This document shows positions 39,801 to 49,600 of a stretch of DNA of 64,000 nt, one piece after another. Location of the stretch: positions 1 through 64,000 of IMG/VR virus record IMGVR_UViG_3300031841_004520; one strand, 5' to 3'. Positions within the stretch are counted from its first letter, which is position 1; each line of letters begins with the position of its first letter. The notes under the pieces were generated by a model. The model did no database searches. It saw only the letters and a list, made by a program, of their open reading frames with translations, and was not told where the DNA came from. The stretch comes from a virus. Made by a program: the position numbers and the translations under genes.

Positions 39801-42800
39801 GCTGGTTTTGGACGAAAGAGCACTGCACTAATCGCTGGTGGAGCCGCTGTATCTGGCGCAGTGTCAGGATTTATTGCAGGAGGATCACAAGCACGAGAAA
39901 GAGAGTTTAGGGCAGAGGGTGGCAAAGCTGATGTTAGACGTTCACAGGCTCGTGAAGATTTTAATTCAGCTGGTACAGAGAAGCAGCAATTACAAGCATT
40001 AGCAGATTTTACGGATGCGACTGTAGATTATAACGCTAGTATAGCAGCGGCAAATAAAGAATACATGAGCGAGACTGCTAGGCTTGGTAGAGCTATTGGA
40101 TCGGTTACTGATGGTATTCTTGGCGGACTAATGTTACTTGGTGGTATCAGGGGTGCTAGGGGTGCTATGGGGAGATCTGCAGGTGGTCCTGTTTATGCTA
40201 GTAAGGGACAGTATGTTAATTATGAGCCTAAAGGTACAGATACCGTACCGGCTATGCTGAGTCCTGGTGAATTTGTTGTTAATGCTAGATCTACTAAACA
40301 AAACAAAGGATTGCTAGAAGCTATTAATAAAAGTAAAGGCGGTACGATAAGAAGCCCAGTTTACTTGCGTAATGGTGGGATGTCTTACGACGAGGCTAGA
40401 AAACTAGGATATAGTCATAGTGAAGCTTATGCTATGAATAAGAAGAACATAGAGAGCTCAGGCTCCAAAAATGCTGGTTTCTTTGGTGGGATAGGTTATC
40501 TGGGGCAGCTGAGTCAGTTTTATAATCCTTTTGATAATACTAAAAGAGAAGGTAATGATTCTTTAGGTGAAGGAATTAGAAATACTGGTAGAGGATCAAT
40601 GGCTATAGCAGCTGCGGCAGGTACAGCCGCTGGTGGTCTAGCTCTGGCTCCTGGTCTTGCTGCTGGGGTTGGTGGTACTGGGGCTCTTGGTACTGCTTCC
40701 AACGTAGGTTTCGGCGCAATGGATGCTGCGGACTTTGCTGCAGATCCTTCACTTGCTACTGGAGCAATGTTAGCTACTAATTTTATACCTGGATCTGGTT
40801 TCATTAAAGGTGGTGCTAGAGGGGTAAAGGCTGCAAAGGGAGCAACTCAAGTCGCTAAGACAGCGAAGGCTTCAAAGACAGCATCAAAAGCTAGTAAGAA
40901 AGGTGGTGGGTTCTTTAGTAGACTGTTTGGTGGTGGTAAAAAAGCGACACCAGGTGCAGTAACTCCTCCACAGACACCTTTGCGTCGAACACCAGGAGCG
41001 TCTCCCGTAACTCCAGGGGCAGGCAAGCCTAGCAGCTCCCTGCGGCGAGACTTTATCGGACCTCCTGCTCCACCTCCTAAAGTCCCCAAAGCAACATCAG
41101 TAACTGGTAAAACCAGCAGAACACGAACAGGAATGAGAAGACGTGGATTTGGTAGAACCGGTAAGTTTGGAAGGGCAATGAATATGGCAGGCAATGCTGC
41201 TTCGCTAGGGATGTTTGCGCTTGGTGCTGCTGGTGGCATAAGTGAAGGCGTAAGTCAATATATGGGAACAGATGCTGAATCAGCCGCTAGAATGCAACAA
41301 GCTAGTCTTGACAGATTTGCAGGAACTAAAGAAGGAGCCATAAAGAGAGGTCAGATAGGTAGGTTAGATAGTCCTGTAAATCAAAGAGTGTTAGAAAACT
41401 TCGACAGAGTTAGAGCTGGCGGCGGAAGCGCAGAATTTCAAAGAAGACAATTAGGACAATCTGATGTTAATGATTTAACAACAGGAGGTTTATTAAGTGA
41501 ACAGCGTAGACAAGAAAGTATAAGACAAGCAACCAGTAAGATCGGTGCCGAGGGTGGCAGTTCTATCAATATTGCAGCAGACGAAACAGCACAAGAATTC
41601 ATGGCCAGTGATAGGTATGCTGCCTTAAAGGACGATGAGAAAAAAGCTATTGAAAAGGCCATAGTCGCTGGAGAGAGACAATTAACCAACGATGCTTATA
41701 GGGCTGCTAGAGCAAAAGAACTAGAGCGTGCAGGCATCTCTGCTGCAGATGCTCAGAAACAGATAACTAAAGAATTACATGAGAATACTGATGTCAATGG
41801 TAATCTGACAGGAGCTGTAGCCAGGCGAGCAGAATTAGAAAGAGGTATAGCTGAAGAGACAGCCTCCAAAGCACTTAAGGCTGCTATGGAGCAGAAGAAA
41901 TTTACCAGACAGACAGCAGATCTTACTGCAATTATGACACGAGCTAGTGCTAGTTTTAAACGGCTAAGTAGCGAAATGGATGTTGTTGTTGCGTCTACTA
42001 ATTCTATGGTGGGTGCAATAGGAGGTCAAGCGACCGCTGCTTCTGGTGTTCGTGGTAGTGCGGCTGTTAGAGATGCAGAAGTTCTTAAAAATCCTACAGC
42101 TTTCTCTACATCGGAACTTGATGCTACATTAGCTAGAGCCGTAACAGGCTTAGGGGGTAGTGAGCCAATACAACAAGCTGCAGATTTGACAAGAGCCCAA
42201 GCTGGATTCGACAAACTTAAACCTACCATTGAGGCAGCGTTAAAGGGAGAAGGCGGATCAAGTTTAGATCGTACCGATATTGTAGATATGCTGGAAAAAG
42301 GATTTAAAGATTTAAAAATAGAAGCTCCTGATGGATTTCTTGATGCTGCGGCAGAATCTTTGCAAGGAGGCGAAGGTGCAGGAAAAACTTTAAGCATGAT
42401 GTTGACAAAGTCTAAACAAGCCAACGAACTTCTTGCACAATATGCTGATCTTGCTGCTAAAGGTTTACAGCAACTAGCTGGTCAATCTGATTTACTTAGT
42501 GCTAGTTTGTCTAGAGTTAAAACTTTGCGTGGTGAAAAAGCTGCAATCGATGCTGAGGGTAACGTTAATTTGAAAGAAGCTTTAGGGTTTGATCCTTCTA
42601 AAGGTGAGTTAACGGCTGGTAGAGATGCCAGAATTGGTGCTTTAACTGGCGGAACCACAGATCCTAATGCTATATTTAATCAAATGCAATCGGATTTAGA
42701 TACTCGTAAAACTTTAGAGGGAGGCGGCACAGTAAATATTGGTGGCGAAGAGATGGACCAACAAGCTGCATTAGCTAGTGGAGAAATGGCTAAGTTAAAT

Positions 42801-43802
42801 AGTAGTATTAATGATTCTAGAAAAGCTCTTGAGATGTTGGCCAACGACACTACGGCTGCAGATGCCGCGTTGCAAAAAATTGCTGATAGAGATTCTCAGT
42901 TAAGAGAACAGTCTTCTACGGCATTAGACATGGTCGCTGATCCTAGCAAAGCCCTAGATTTTATTGGTCAAAGTCAATCGTTAAGCAGGGTGTTGAGTGG
43001 TCAGGGTGGTTTCCAAGATGTTGGGGCTGGCAAGGCTGCTTTAGGCCAATTAGAAGGCATGATTCCTCCAGAGATGTTTGCTAAATTACAAGAAAAATTC
43101 TTTAAGGGAGCAGGTCAAGGTACTGGGTTGGGGGGTGCCTTGCAACCATTTGCTGCTGGTGCTGCCAGTGGTATTGATGGCAAAAAAGATGATCCTGTTA
43201 TGGCTCGTGAAATTGCGGCTTTTGAAGAAGCTAACAAGATAAGAAAAGAAGCAACAGACAAACTAATCGCACTTGAGCTACAAGCTGGTGAAGCTATTCA
43301 GGGTAGTCTTACTACTTTAAATGATCAAATCACTAATCAGCTTGCTCCCATAATAGATCAAATCAATACCGAACTTACCACTTTCAAAAATAATGTTGCT
43401 GCTGCTAATGGTGGCGGTGCTGGTGGGGCCGGTGGGGCCGGTGGAGCTGGAGCTGGTGCTCCTCCTCCTCCTGAGGGTGGTGTAGCTGGTGCTGCTCCTG
43501 CTAACAATCCTTTGGCGGGCATACAGGCTCCAAATATTTCGAAGGAAGGCAGAGAAAACCTTGGTTATAAAGATTCTATGGCTGATGATATGGCGGCTCG
43601 TGGTGGAGGATCTGCAAACAACACCATGCAACTACAAGCACCATCAGAGCCAATGCAAGTATCCATAAGTCTAGACGCAGGATCACAAGCAGCTTTAGGT
43701 GCAGCTGGAACAGAAGAGATCAAGAAAGCCATGTCTAGGATAGGTGACTTAATATACGAAAAAACAAATAGCAGTATAGATATTAGAGGGGGATTGGCTT
43801 AA
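36888..43802 (+). CDS. Tail tape measure protein with nuclease-like insert
   Basis: 2,304 residues. Residues about 130-420 carry the TP901-type tape measure domain (VTGGTAADIKALSNEIGSLA, IGLxxAATFTN context, STGTEALQEF). A Gly-rich hinge follows (about 505-545). The motif DTVPAML-x-PGE-(F/Y)-V occurs at about 589, 790 and 1117. Between the first two, residues about 635-785 resemble staphylococcal nuclease: DGDT (644-647), Arg664, DAYE (Asp669, Glu672) and FGRYL (Arg762). A Lys/Pro/Arg-rich region (about 1335-1425) precedes helical stretches to the end. At about 0.15 nm per residue the tail would be roughly 300 to 350 nm. Confidence 0.9.
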   Translation: MAQPFNLTAQLNLQGPSNVKKVVADIRRQLGTIKANVDLNIKGTTAKNIAGINKQLNSLAAAAKNAQGNVTTLGAALKSLNSGFNSANSTAKTFNKTAASTGKNIQNSAQSVQQATTAVEEFGKQSALAVKRFAAFSVVTSVINRFSSAVSDSFKTFIAFDRQLVRVAQVTGGTAADIKALSNEIGSLAAKFGVASTDLAEVSVTLAQAGLSANQAKVALEALAKTSLAATFTNINNTTEGSIALMRQFKVSVQDLESALGSINAVAGEFAVESSDIITAISRAGGVFAAASKGVSTGTEALQEFVAVFTSVRSTSRESAETIATGLRTIFTRIQRGSTIKFLKEFGVELQDVEGKFVGPFEAVRRLSDALQGLDPRDVRFTKIVEELGGFRQIGKVIPLIQEFATAQEALAVAQRGSGSLTKDAVTAQAALAVQFQKTREEFNNLIRDIGQSATFQTITKLVLGLANSFISVAGALKPILPLITALTAAKGFKFITEFMSGFKGGLGGGGGLAGALGGGGGAPSGGGGGGAGGAVQANTTALTSSTSAIQQLTTAINNLVGGTKTQPLGALQGIKFARGGDVPGTGNRDTVPAMLQPGEFVIRKSAVDAFGRDNLARINKYNNGGPAKRAGISEVKRITKVLDGDTFDAEVVPTRESFTARFRPEGYDAYETSGISRVAQDRLERLRELNRNNAQISAALRNPKISGTDPGIEIPENTLIEQNRTALDAAKSGTKQYAAYLEKNKDILADQILREDGGFGRYLIDHGGVPIGPRNVTGRFSKFATGGAVSDTVPAMLTPGEYVINKKSAQAFGYGNLKKINGYAQGGVVKNGVQHFSNGGMADRLSEAFSDQNIAKQLKATSIQVRRFGLTLQRGASKASKKVSDNFRVASIQTQRFGLRIDEASKFTGSFVGTFSAGLAALTPQIDSMVASFDQLNGTTLATSEEFMGFRKGLEGATSKGLSASIAAQQAGFGRKSTALIAGGAAVSGAVSGFIAGGSQAREREFRAEGGKADVRRSQAREDFNSAGTEKQQLQALADFTDATVDYNASIAAANKEYMSETARLGRAIGSVTDGILGGLMLLGGIRGARGAMGRSAGGPVYASKGQYVNYEPKGTDTVPAMLSPGEFVVNARSTKQNKGLLEAINKSKGGTIRSPVYLRNGGMSYDEARKLGYSHSEAYAMNKKNIESSGSKNAGFFGGIGYLGQLSQFYNPFDNTKREGNDSLGEGIRNTGRGSMAIAAAAGTAAGGLALAPGLAAGVGGTGALGTASNVGFGAMDAADFAADPSLATGAMLATNFIPGSGFIKGGARGVKAAKGATQVAKTAKASKTASKASKKGGGFFSRLFGGGKKATPGAVTPPQTPLRRTPGASPVTPGAGKPSSSLRRDFIGPPAPPPKVPKATSVTGKTSRTRTGMRRRGFGRTGKFGRAMNMAGNAASLGMFALGAAGGISEGVSQYMGTDAESAARMQQASLDRFAGTKEGAIKRGQIGRLDSPVNQRVLENFDRVRAGGGSAEFQRRQLGQSDVNDLTTGGLLSEQRRQESIRQATSKIGAEGGSSINIAADETAQEFMASDRYAALKDDEKKAIEKAIVAGERQLTNDAYRAARAKELERAGISAADAQKQITKELHENTDVNGNLTGAVARRAELERGIAEETASKALKAAMEQKKFTRQTADLTAIMTRASASFKRLSSEMDVVVASTNSMVGAIGGQATAASGVRGSAAVRDAEVLKNPTAFSTSELDATLARAVTGLGGSEPIQQAADLTRAQAGFDKLKPTIEAALKGEGGSSLDRTDIVDMLEKGFKDLKIEAPDGFLDAAAESLQGGEGAGKTLSMMLTKSKQANELLAQYADLAAKGLQQLAGQSDLLSASLSRVKTLRGEKAAIDAEGNVNLKEALGFDPSKGELTAGRDARIGALTGGTTDPNAIFNQMQSDLDTRKTLEGGGTVNIGGEEMDQQAALASGEMAKLNSSINDSRKALEMLANDTTAADAALQKIADRDSQLREQSSTALDMVADPSKALDFIGQSQSLSRVLSGQGGFQDVGAGKAALGQLEGMIPPEMFAKLQEKFFKGAGQGTGLGGALQPFAAGAASGIDGKKDDPVMAREIAAFEEANKIRKEATDKLIALELQAGEAIQGSLTTLNDQITNQLAPIIDQINTELTTFKNNVAAANGGGAGGAGGAGGAGAGAPPPPEGGVAGAAPANNPLAGIQAPNISKEGRENLGYKDSMADDMAARGGGSANNTMQLQAPSEPMQVSISLDAGSQAALGAAGTEEIKKAMSRIGDLIYEKTNSSIDIRGGLA

Positions 43803-45691
43803 TGTCAAATTATTTTGAAAATACTAAAAGTAGTACTGAATATCATGTTATGACAGAAGAGGTTACTGCATCTGGCACTACGGTGACATTGGGCAGCATT
43901 GGCAAATTAGAGCCTGTTCCTTTTGTTTCTATATCTCTAGAAAAATATACAGTAGGAGACAAAACTCTTGGGGGTGTGTTAAATCTATCTTTAGAAGGTG
44001 TTTTCTATGGACAAAACTTTGATGATACAGCTTCTCAGTTGAAATCAAAAATAGACACCTTAGCAGATCAACATAGCTGCATGACAGGGATTAATATCAA
44101 ATGTGGCGATACAACAATTATCTCAAGCGGAATAGGGTATATAAGAAGTTATGCTTTTCCTCAAGGTCCGCAAAAAAATTGGATGAATATAATTCCTTAT
44201 AATATAGATGTTGTTATCACTCATCAAGGTACTGATCCTGTAGTGAAACCAGACGGGCAATTAAAACTTAAATATGATATAGATAACAATACAGCCATAA
44301 GAAGTATTAGAGAAAGTGTAAGTTGGTCATTAAATGAAAATACCCTTCAGATGTATAATCCAGATCCTAGTAAATATGACACGTATGTGTCAGCATATAC
44401 TAATGAGCATATAGTTGTTCAATATTCTTTAGATATACAGGGTTTTGGTGTTTGTGGAACTGGCTGTCATGATATTGCCGTTTTGAATGCGTTAGATTCC
44501 GCAAAACATGTTGCTGACTATAGAATACACAATATGCAAAACTTAAATACGTCGTCTTTTAGTTGCGATAGCTCAGGATTATTACCAAACAATTATGATA
44601 CCACTATTAGATATGATCATACAAGAGACATTAGCGTTAATGAACTAGAGGGCAGTTTAAGTGTTAAGGGGCAATATATCGTTAGACCTAGTGGCGCAAA
44701 GAAAGACACGCTAATGACAATGGAATCTTCTGCTGATTCTAGTTTAGATAGTGGAGAAAAAACAGTCACTCTTACTGGCAGTATTAGAGGTCTTGTTCAG
44801 AATGAGTATACAACATCTGGCGATGGCAATGGTAATCACTACAGCCCTAAGGATAGTGAAACTCTTATAGATAAAAAATCAACCGCTATGGATGCTGCTG
44901 AACTAGAAATGCAGAATATCATGGTTAGTGGTACCGGTATAATTAAGGAAATAGCTAAACATAATCAGTTGTTAAAATTTAATGCTGCCGTAGGAGATAA
45001 TACTGGTAAAACACTAGCAAACATTTCTAGTACCAACGCTAATACTTGGCAAGCCGGAGATTCAGATAATACTGAATTTAGACTATTGGGCAAAAGTATT
45101 AAAAGAAATTATCCTAATAGTACAATTGATTTTACTTTAACTTATTCTAATAAAAGCAGACATAAAATAGCTAATGCTTTATGGGCAGAGATTAGTATAG
45201 ATCACGAAATGCCTTCTAGAAGATTAGTTGAACATGTAATCCCTGGTAGAGGGTATCCTTTAATGCAAGATATATTGTGTGATACACAAGATGTGTTTAC
45301 TATAAATGTAACTGCACAATTTGAGCCAAACAGTAATATTAAAAACATTATTAATGCAGCTCGTGAAGAGATATTGGTTTTAGTATATAATACTGCTGTT
45401 AGTTTAGGTATAGGTGGATACATTCGCACAGGAGATAGTGAAAATATAGCAAACAATGGTAGTTATAAAAGAAGTATAAAACTAACCAGCCCAACGTGTA
45501 ACAATATAACAACCAGTAATACTACTTTGGATTACTTAGAGATGCCAGGTGATACATTCACTAATGCTGCACAATTAGATCTTACCACATTGAATCCAGA
45601 AGCTTTTGTGCAAGATGACTTTGAGACTGAACGGGGTATTATTCCAGCATCAATACCAGAGTTTGACAAAACAAGAGATAAGCCAGAATAA
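43802..45691 (+). CDS. Distal tail or baseplate protein candidate
   Basis: 629 residues, beta-rich. Placed directly after the tape measure with a TAATG overlap, the position of the distal tail protein. N-terminal half has VPFVSISLEKYTVGDKTLGG and ISSGIGYIRSYAFPQGP. The C-terminal half repeats the general plan (SISxxxRRLV, GYPLMQDILCDTQDVF). No catalytic motif seen. Likely part of the ring that closes the tube. Confidence 0.6.
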   Translation: MSNYFENTKSSTEYHVMTEEVTASGTTVTLGSIGKLEPVPFVSISLEKYTVGDKTLGGVLNLSLEGVFYGQNFDDTASQLKSKIDTLADQHSCMTGINIKCGDTTIISSGIGYIRSYAFPQGPQKNWMNIIPYNIDVVITHQGTDPVVKPDGQLKLKYDIDNNTAIRSIRESVSWSLNENTLQMYNPDPSKYDTYVSAYTNEHIVVQYSLDIQGFGVCGTGCHDIAVLNALDSAKHVADYRIHNMQNLNTSSFSCDSSGLLPNNYDTTIRYDHTRDISVNELEGSLSVKGQYIVRPSGAKKDTLMTMESSADSSLDSGEKTVTLTGSIRGLVQNEYTTSGDGNGNHYSPKDSETLIDKKSTAMDAAELEMQNIMVSGTGIIKEIAKHNQLLKFNAAVGDNTGKTLANISSTNANTWQAGDSDNTEFRLLGKSIKRNYPNSTIDFTLTYSNKSRHKIANALWAEISIDHEMPSRRLVEHVIPGRGYPLMQDILCDTQDVFTINVTAQFEPNSNIKNIINAAREEILVLVYNTAVSLGIGGYIRTGDSENIANNGSYKRSIKLTSPTCNNITTSNTTLDYLEMPGDTFTNAAQLDLTTLNPEAFVQDDFETERGIIPASIPEFDKTRDKPE

Positions 45692-45703
45692 TAAGGAAAT
45701 TAT

Positions 45704-46621
45704 ATGTTTAGGATTTACTACAATACAAAAGTAAGAAATTTTAATAAAGTATTACACAAGCCTAAGGTGTTACATAAGGCTTACAACTATATTTATTGTA
45801 GAGATATTGATCTAAATACTATACAGCCGGGACAAACTTTTAATATAGGTAATTTAGAGCAAACTATTTTAGAAAAAGATAGTGATGGTTTCTTTGTAGC
45901 TCCTGGATTACATATGCCAAATCCTTTATCAAAAGCAGACTTTGTGATTAACTTATTTGGAAATCAACACAATATGTCTTTTAATGCTTTTTCTTCTTAT
46001 AACTCTATGCTCGTTGGTTCTTTGATTTATCCTAGTTTTTATTCACATATAAACGTTGGAGATGAAGCCAGAGCAATAGACATACATGACAATATAGTAT
46101 ATATACAAAATTTAGAAATAACTAGTTTAGAAAATGTAGAAAGTGTTTATTTAAATGACACCATGACTACTGTAGCAAAATTTAATAAAAATTTAGAGTT
46201 GTGCGATTGGCTCAACAAAGCCTCCAACTTATCAATATATTCTTTAACTACTGTCTTAAAAAATTTAGATATGAATGTTTATTTTAGGTGTTATGGTGGA
46301 TCACCTAAGTCCAATTTTGTAGATAATCCAATGCCGCAGTATAAACTAGAAATTACTGACTTGGATACAGAAGAGACTGTGACAAAATATATTTATCAGT
46401 TTCATAGTGAGACTATTAGTGCAAAACATAGATATAAACTTATGGTTAAAGACGAGTTAAATAACATTCCTGTATTGGTTAATGATAGTAGTACTGATGG
46501 CAATATATATGTTGATTTTTCTAATATGGATAATTTTACTATGATGTCTCAAAAAACTACTACATCTAGAAAAACACTTGCAGAAATAGCAGAACCTTTG
46601 TTCCAAAGAAGAGTAAAATAA
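45704..46621 (+). CDS. Tail tip component, unknown
   Basis: 305 residues, mixed strands with many Asn and Tyr; VINLFGNQHNMSFNAFSSYN and VKDELNNIPVLVNDSS are distinctive but unmatched. AAGGAA precedes ATG 45704, and the stop overlaps the next start. Situated between the distal tail and hub candidates, so probably a small tip or adaptor protein. Confidence 0.55.
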   Translation: MFRIYYNTKVRNFNKVLHKPKVLHKAYNYIYCRDIDLNTIQPGQTFNIGNLEQTILEKDSDGFFVAPGLHMPNPLSKADFVINLFGNQHNMSFNAFSSYNSMLVGSLIYPSFYSHINVGDEARAIDIHDNIVYIQNLEITSLENVESVYLNDTMTTVAKFNKNLELCDWLNKASNLSIYSLTTVLKNLDMNVYFRCYGGSPKSNFVDNPMPQYKLEITDLDTEETVTKYIYQFHSETISAKHRYKLMVKDELNNIPVLVNDSSTDGNIYVDFSNMDNFTMMSQKTTTSRKTLAEIAEPLFQRRVK

Positions 46622-49600
46622 TGCCTATTAATGATCAATACGACAATAATTTACACATACAATCTCCTGGTAAATTTAATCAGGCAAGTAGCACAAACCC
46701 TATAACTTACCAGAGGTTCTTAAATTGTGATGTTAAGGGTTTTAATTTGAACTTAGGTTTTGGTGGTGCTGAAACTACTATGACTATGGATCTAGTAGAG
46801 TCTTTAGTAGGAAATCCGCCAGCTCATAAAGCGAATGAGACTTTAGCGACTTTTAGAGATCGGTGCAATACCAATCCTCCTGATTCAGATTGCAATCAAC
46901 TTCGTTACAGTGGGGAGTTAGGTAGAGTATATACATTTATAGCAACAAATGTGGATGATGATGAAGTCTTTGAATTTTCAGGAATACTGTCTGACCACGA
47001 TATAAAAATAGATAGTAATGGTCGAACTATAACCATACGGCTGACCGATGGTCGTGTTGCGTTAGAAAATGTTCAATTAGTTATAGGAAATAATTATTCT
47101 AGAAACTATACTTATAATTCTGCTGGAGAAAGTGTTAATGTTTTAAATATTTTATATGAAACTGAAAAAGGTGTTAGTCATAGTTTTGATAATCTAGGCT
47201 TCGACCTTCCGACAGACCCATCAAATCCATTAGCTACATATAGTAAGTGTGATTATTTTATGGATAGTGGATATGACGATGACGGCATACCTGTGACATA
47301 TGTATTAGGTCAATTTATGTCTAGCGATAGATATATGTCCTTACCTCTTAGCGATCAAACGATAAGGATTAATTTAGATAACATATATAATACAGCATTA
47401 AACAGAGTTAGTTACATGCGTATTAATGATACTAGCATTAGTTTAATGGATTTATTGCAGCAGGTTTGTGAAGAAGCGGCTGGAGAACTAGTTATAAATA
47501 CAGAGAGTACAGCAACAGGATATGAAATAGTTGCTTCATTTATTGACAGAAGTGTACCTATACCATCTGATGGATATGCTTTAGGAGCATATGTACAAAG
47601 CAAATTTCCTGTTTATAAATCTTTAAGCTACGGCCAAGAATCATCTTACGAAACTACGCAAAATCTTGTCTTTGGATCTAAGATGAGATATTTTGTAGAA
47701 GTCCAAAGACAAAAAATGCATAGTATACCCACTAAAGATGCTGGTGCGATTATTAATAATCCTCTAGATGTCGTGGTGCCTGATATGTCTAGCGATGCTA
47801 CAGCAGATCACGACAAAGTAAAATCACAAGATCTTAGTGAGCCTCCAGAAGAGAGTTGCTATGATCCGGATGATTTTACTCCACCCAACGGAACATTTTG
47901 TAATATTCCTACTGGCGGTGGCCGAATTGCTATGGTTTTGGGAGAAAAACTTAATGGAGCATTAACAGATCAAGGTATACCTGCTTATACTTTATACTTA
48001 AGTAATCTTTGTGGAGATTATATGGGTATAACTTATGATCTTACAGAGATATGTAGTATTTTAGGTGTTGCAGATCAAGGGTCTGCATTATTGACAGAAG
48101 AAGAATTGCTGTTTAGCCAAACATACGAATCATATATTAATTGGGCTACTATGCATCCTAATAGTATTGGTTCTAAAATGGGAGCTGTGATTTTTGGAGA
48201 TCTTTGGGGCAATTTCCAAGAATATTCATTAAAGATTTTTGCAGACATTGTGGAGAATGGTAGTTTCGACAGCTTCAAAGACCCTGCATTAGCTTTTCCT
48301 GATGTTGAAGTTAGTAAAAAACTTTTTGAGGTTGTTCATGCTTATGTAAAAAATATATATGATACATATTATGGTAAAGAATATGTAGCTTTATTAGACA
48401 CTAGAACAAATCAAACTCTTCCAAAAAATAATTTTCAGGTTTGTATAGGTAAAAGTTTTAACACATGGACCAATCAATCTCAGGGAGATATCGCATTTCC
48501 TCAAGCTAATGCTAACGTAACAATACCTAATAATGATCCATTGTTGTTTATACAACAGGGAGTTTTGCAAAATGTTATCAAAACAGCAGGTAAAGGATAT
48601 TTAAGTACTAGCGAGACCGTATGTAATGGAGCTTGGTTTGGTGGTACTTCTTCTAGCGAAAGAGGAGCAACTAAGATTCTCAGTGATGAGCTGGGTAATG
48701 GTGGTTTAGGTACAGAAGACGGGTTGGCTAGATTTTTAAACGACGACAACACGATAGGTTCTTTTGTAAAATACGGTCCTGTAGATAGTATTTGTAAAAG
48801 GATAGGTGGGACCACTTTTGTGTTTCGTGTAGACTTGAGTGCTTTAAATCCTAGTGATTTTGTTGTTAGGACAGAAATAGTAGGCACTAAGCCAACAGCT
48901 ATGTTATATCTCAGGGCTAGTGTAAGTGAAGAGATGTATTTTGGTAAAATATCACTTACTAATAGTATTGACGTTTATACTGGCTTGGGTGAGCTTCAAG
49001 ATGATTATACATGGGTTAGATTTAGTATACCTAGAGTAAAACTTATTCCGACAGTAGGACAAGAAGGAGCTGTTGGTAGGGCCGCCAGTAGGATGGCGCT
49101 AATTGCTTTACAAGTTATGACAGATATGGGCTCTCTGTCTGGTATAATTGAAGGAGATTTTACTTTAAGAGATGCCATTGCAGACAAATTAGCTGGTGGA
49201 GGAATCAATCCTGGTGTTTTTGATGGGATAGCTGCAAACTTAGCTGTAACAAATTTAGCAAAAATGTCCATACCGGCTATTGTTCCAGAGGCAGTTGCTA
49301 TTCCTTTGCAGAGTGAAATCAGAACCTATGGCCCATGGAAAGGTGTTAGCAATCCTAGTGGCGGAATGAATGTAGTTGAAATGGATTTAGCTCCGTGGCA
49401 ATTTGGTTTCGGTCCTAATGCTCCTGCAGATAGCTACAATAGATTGGAGGCTATTGGGTCATCTCATGCTCAAAATGGAACCTTCGGTCGTCTGTATCAA
49501 GAAAAAGCTAGCATTTCCTTAGCTGGAATTCCTGAGATAAATATTGGTGTTCCGGCGAGTCAACTTAATCAAGATGGTACTACGACCGGTGATCCATACA

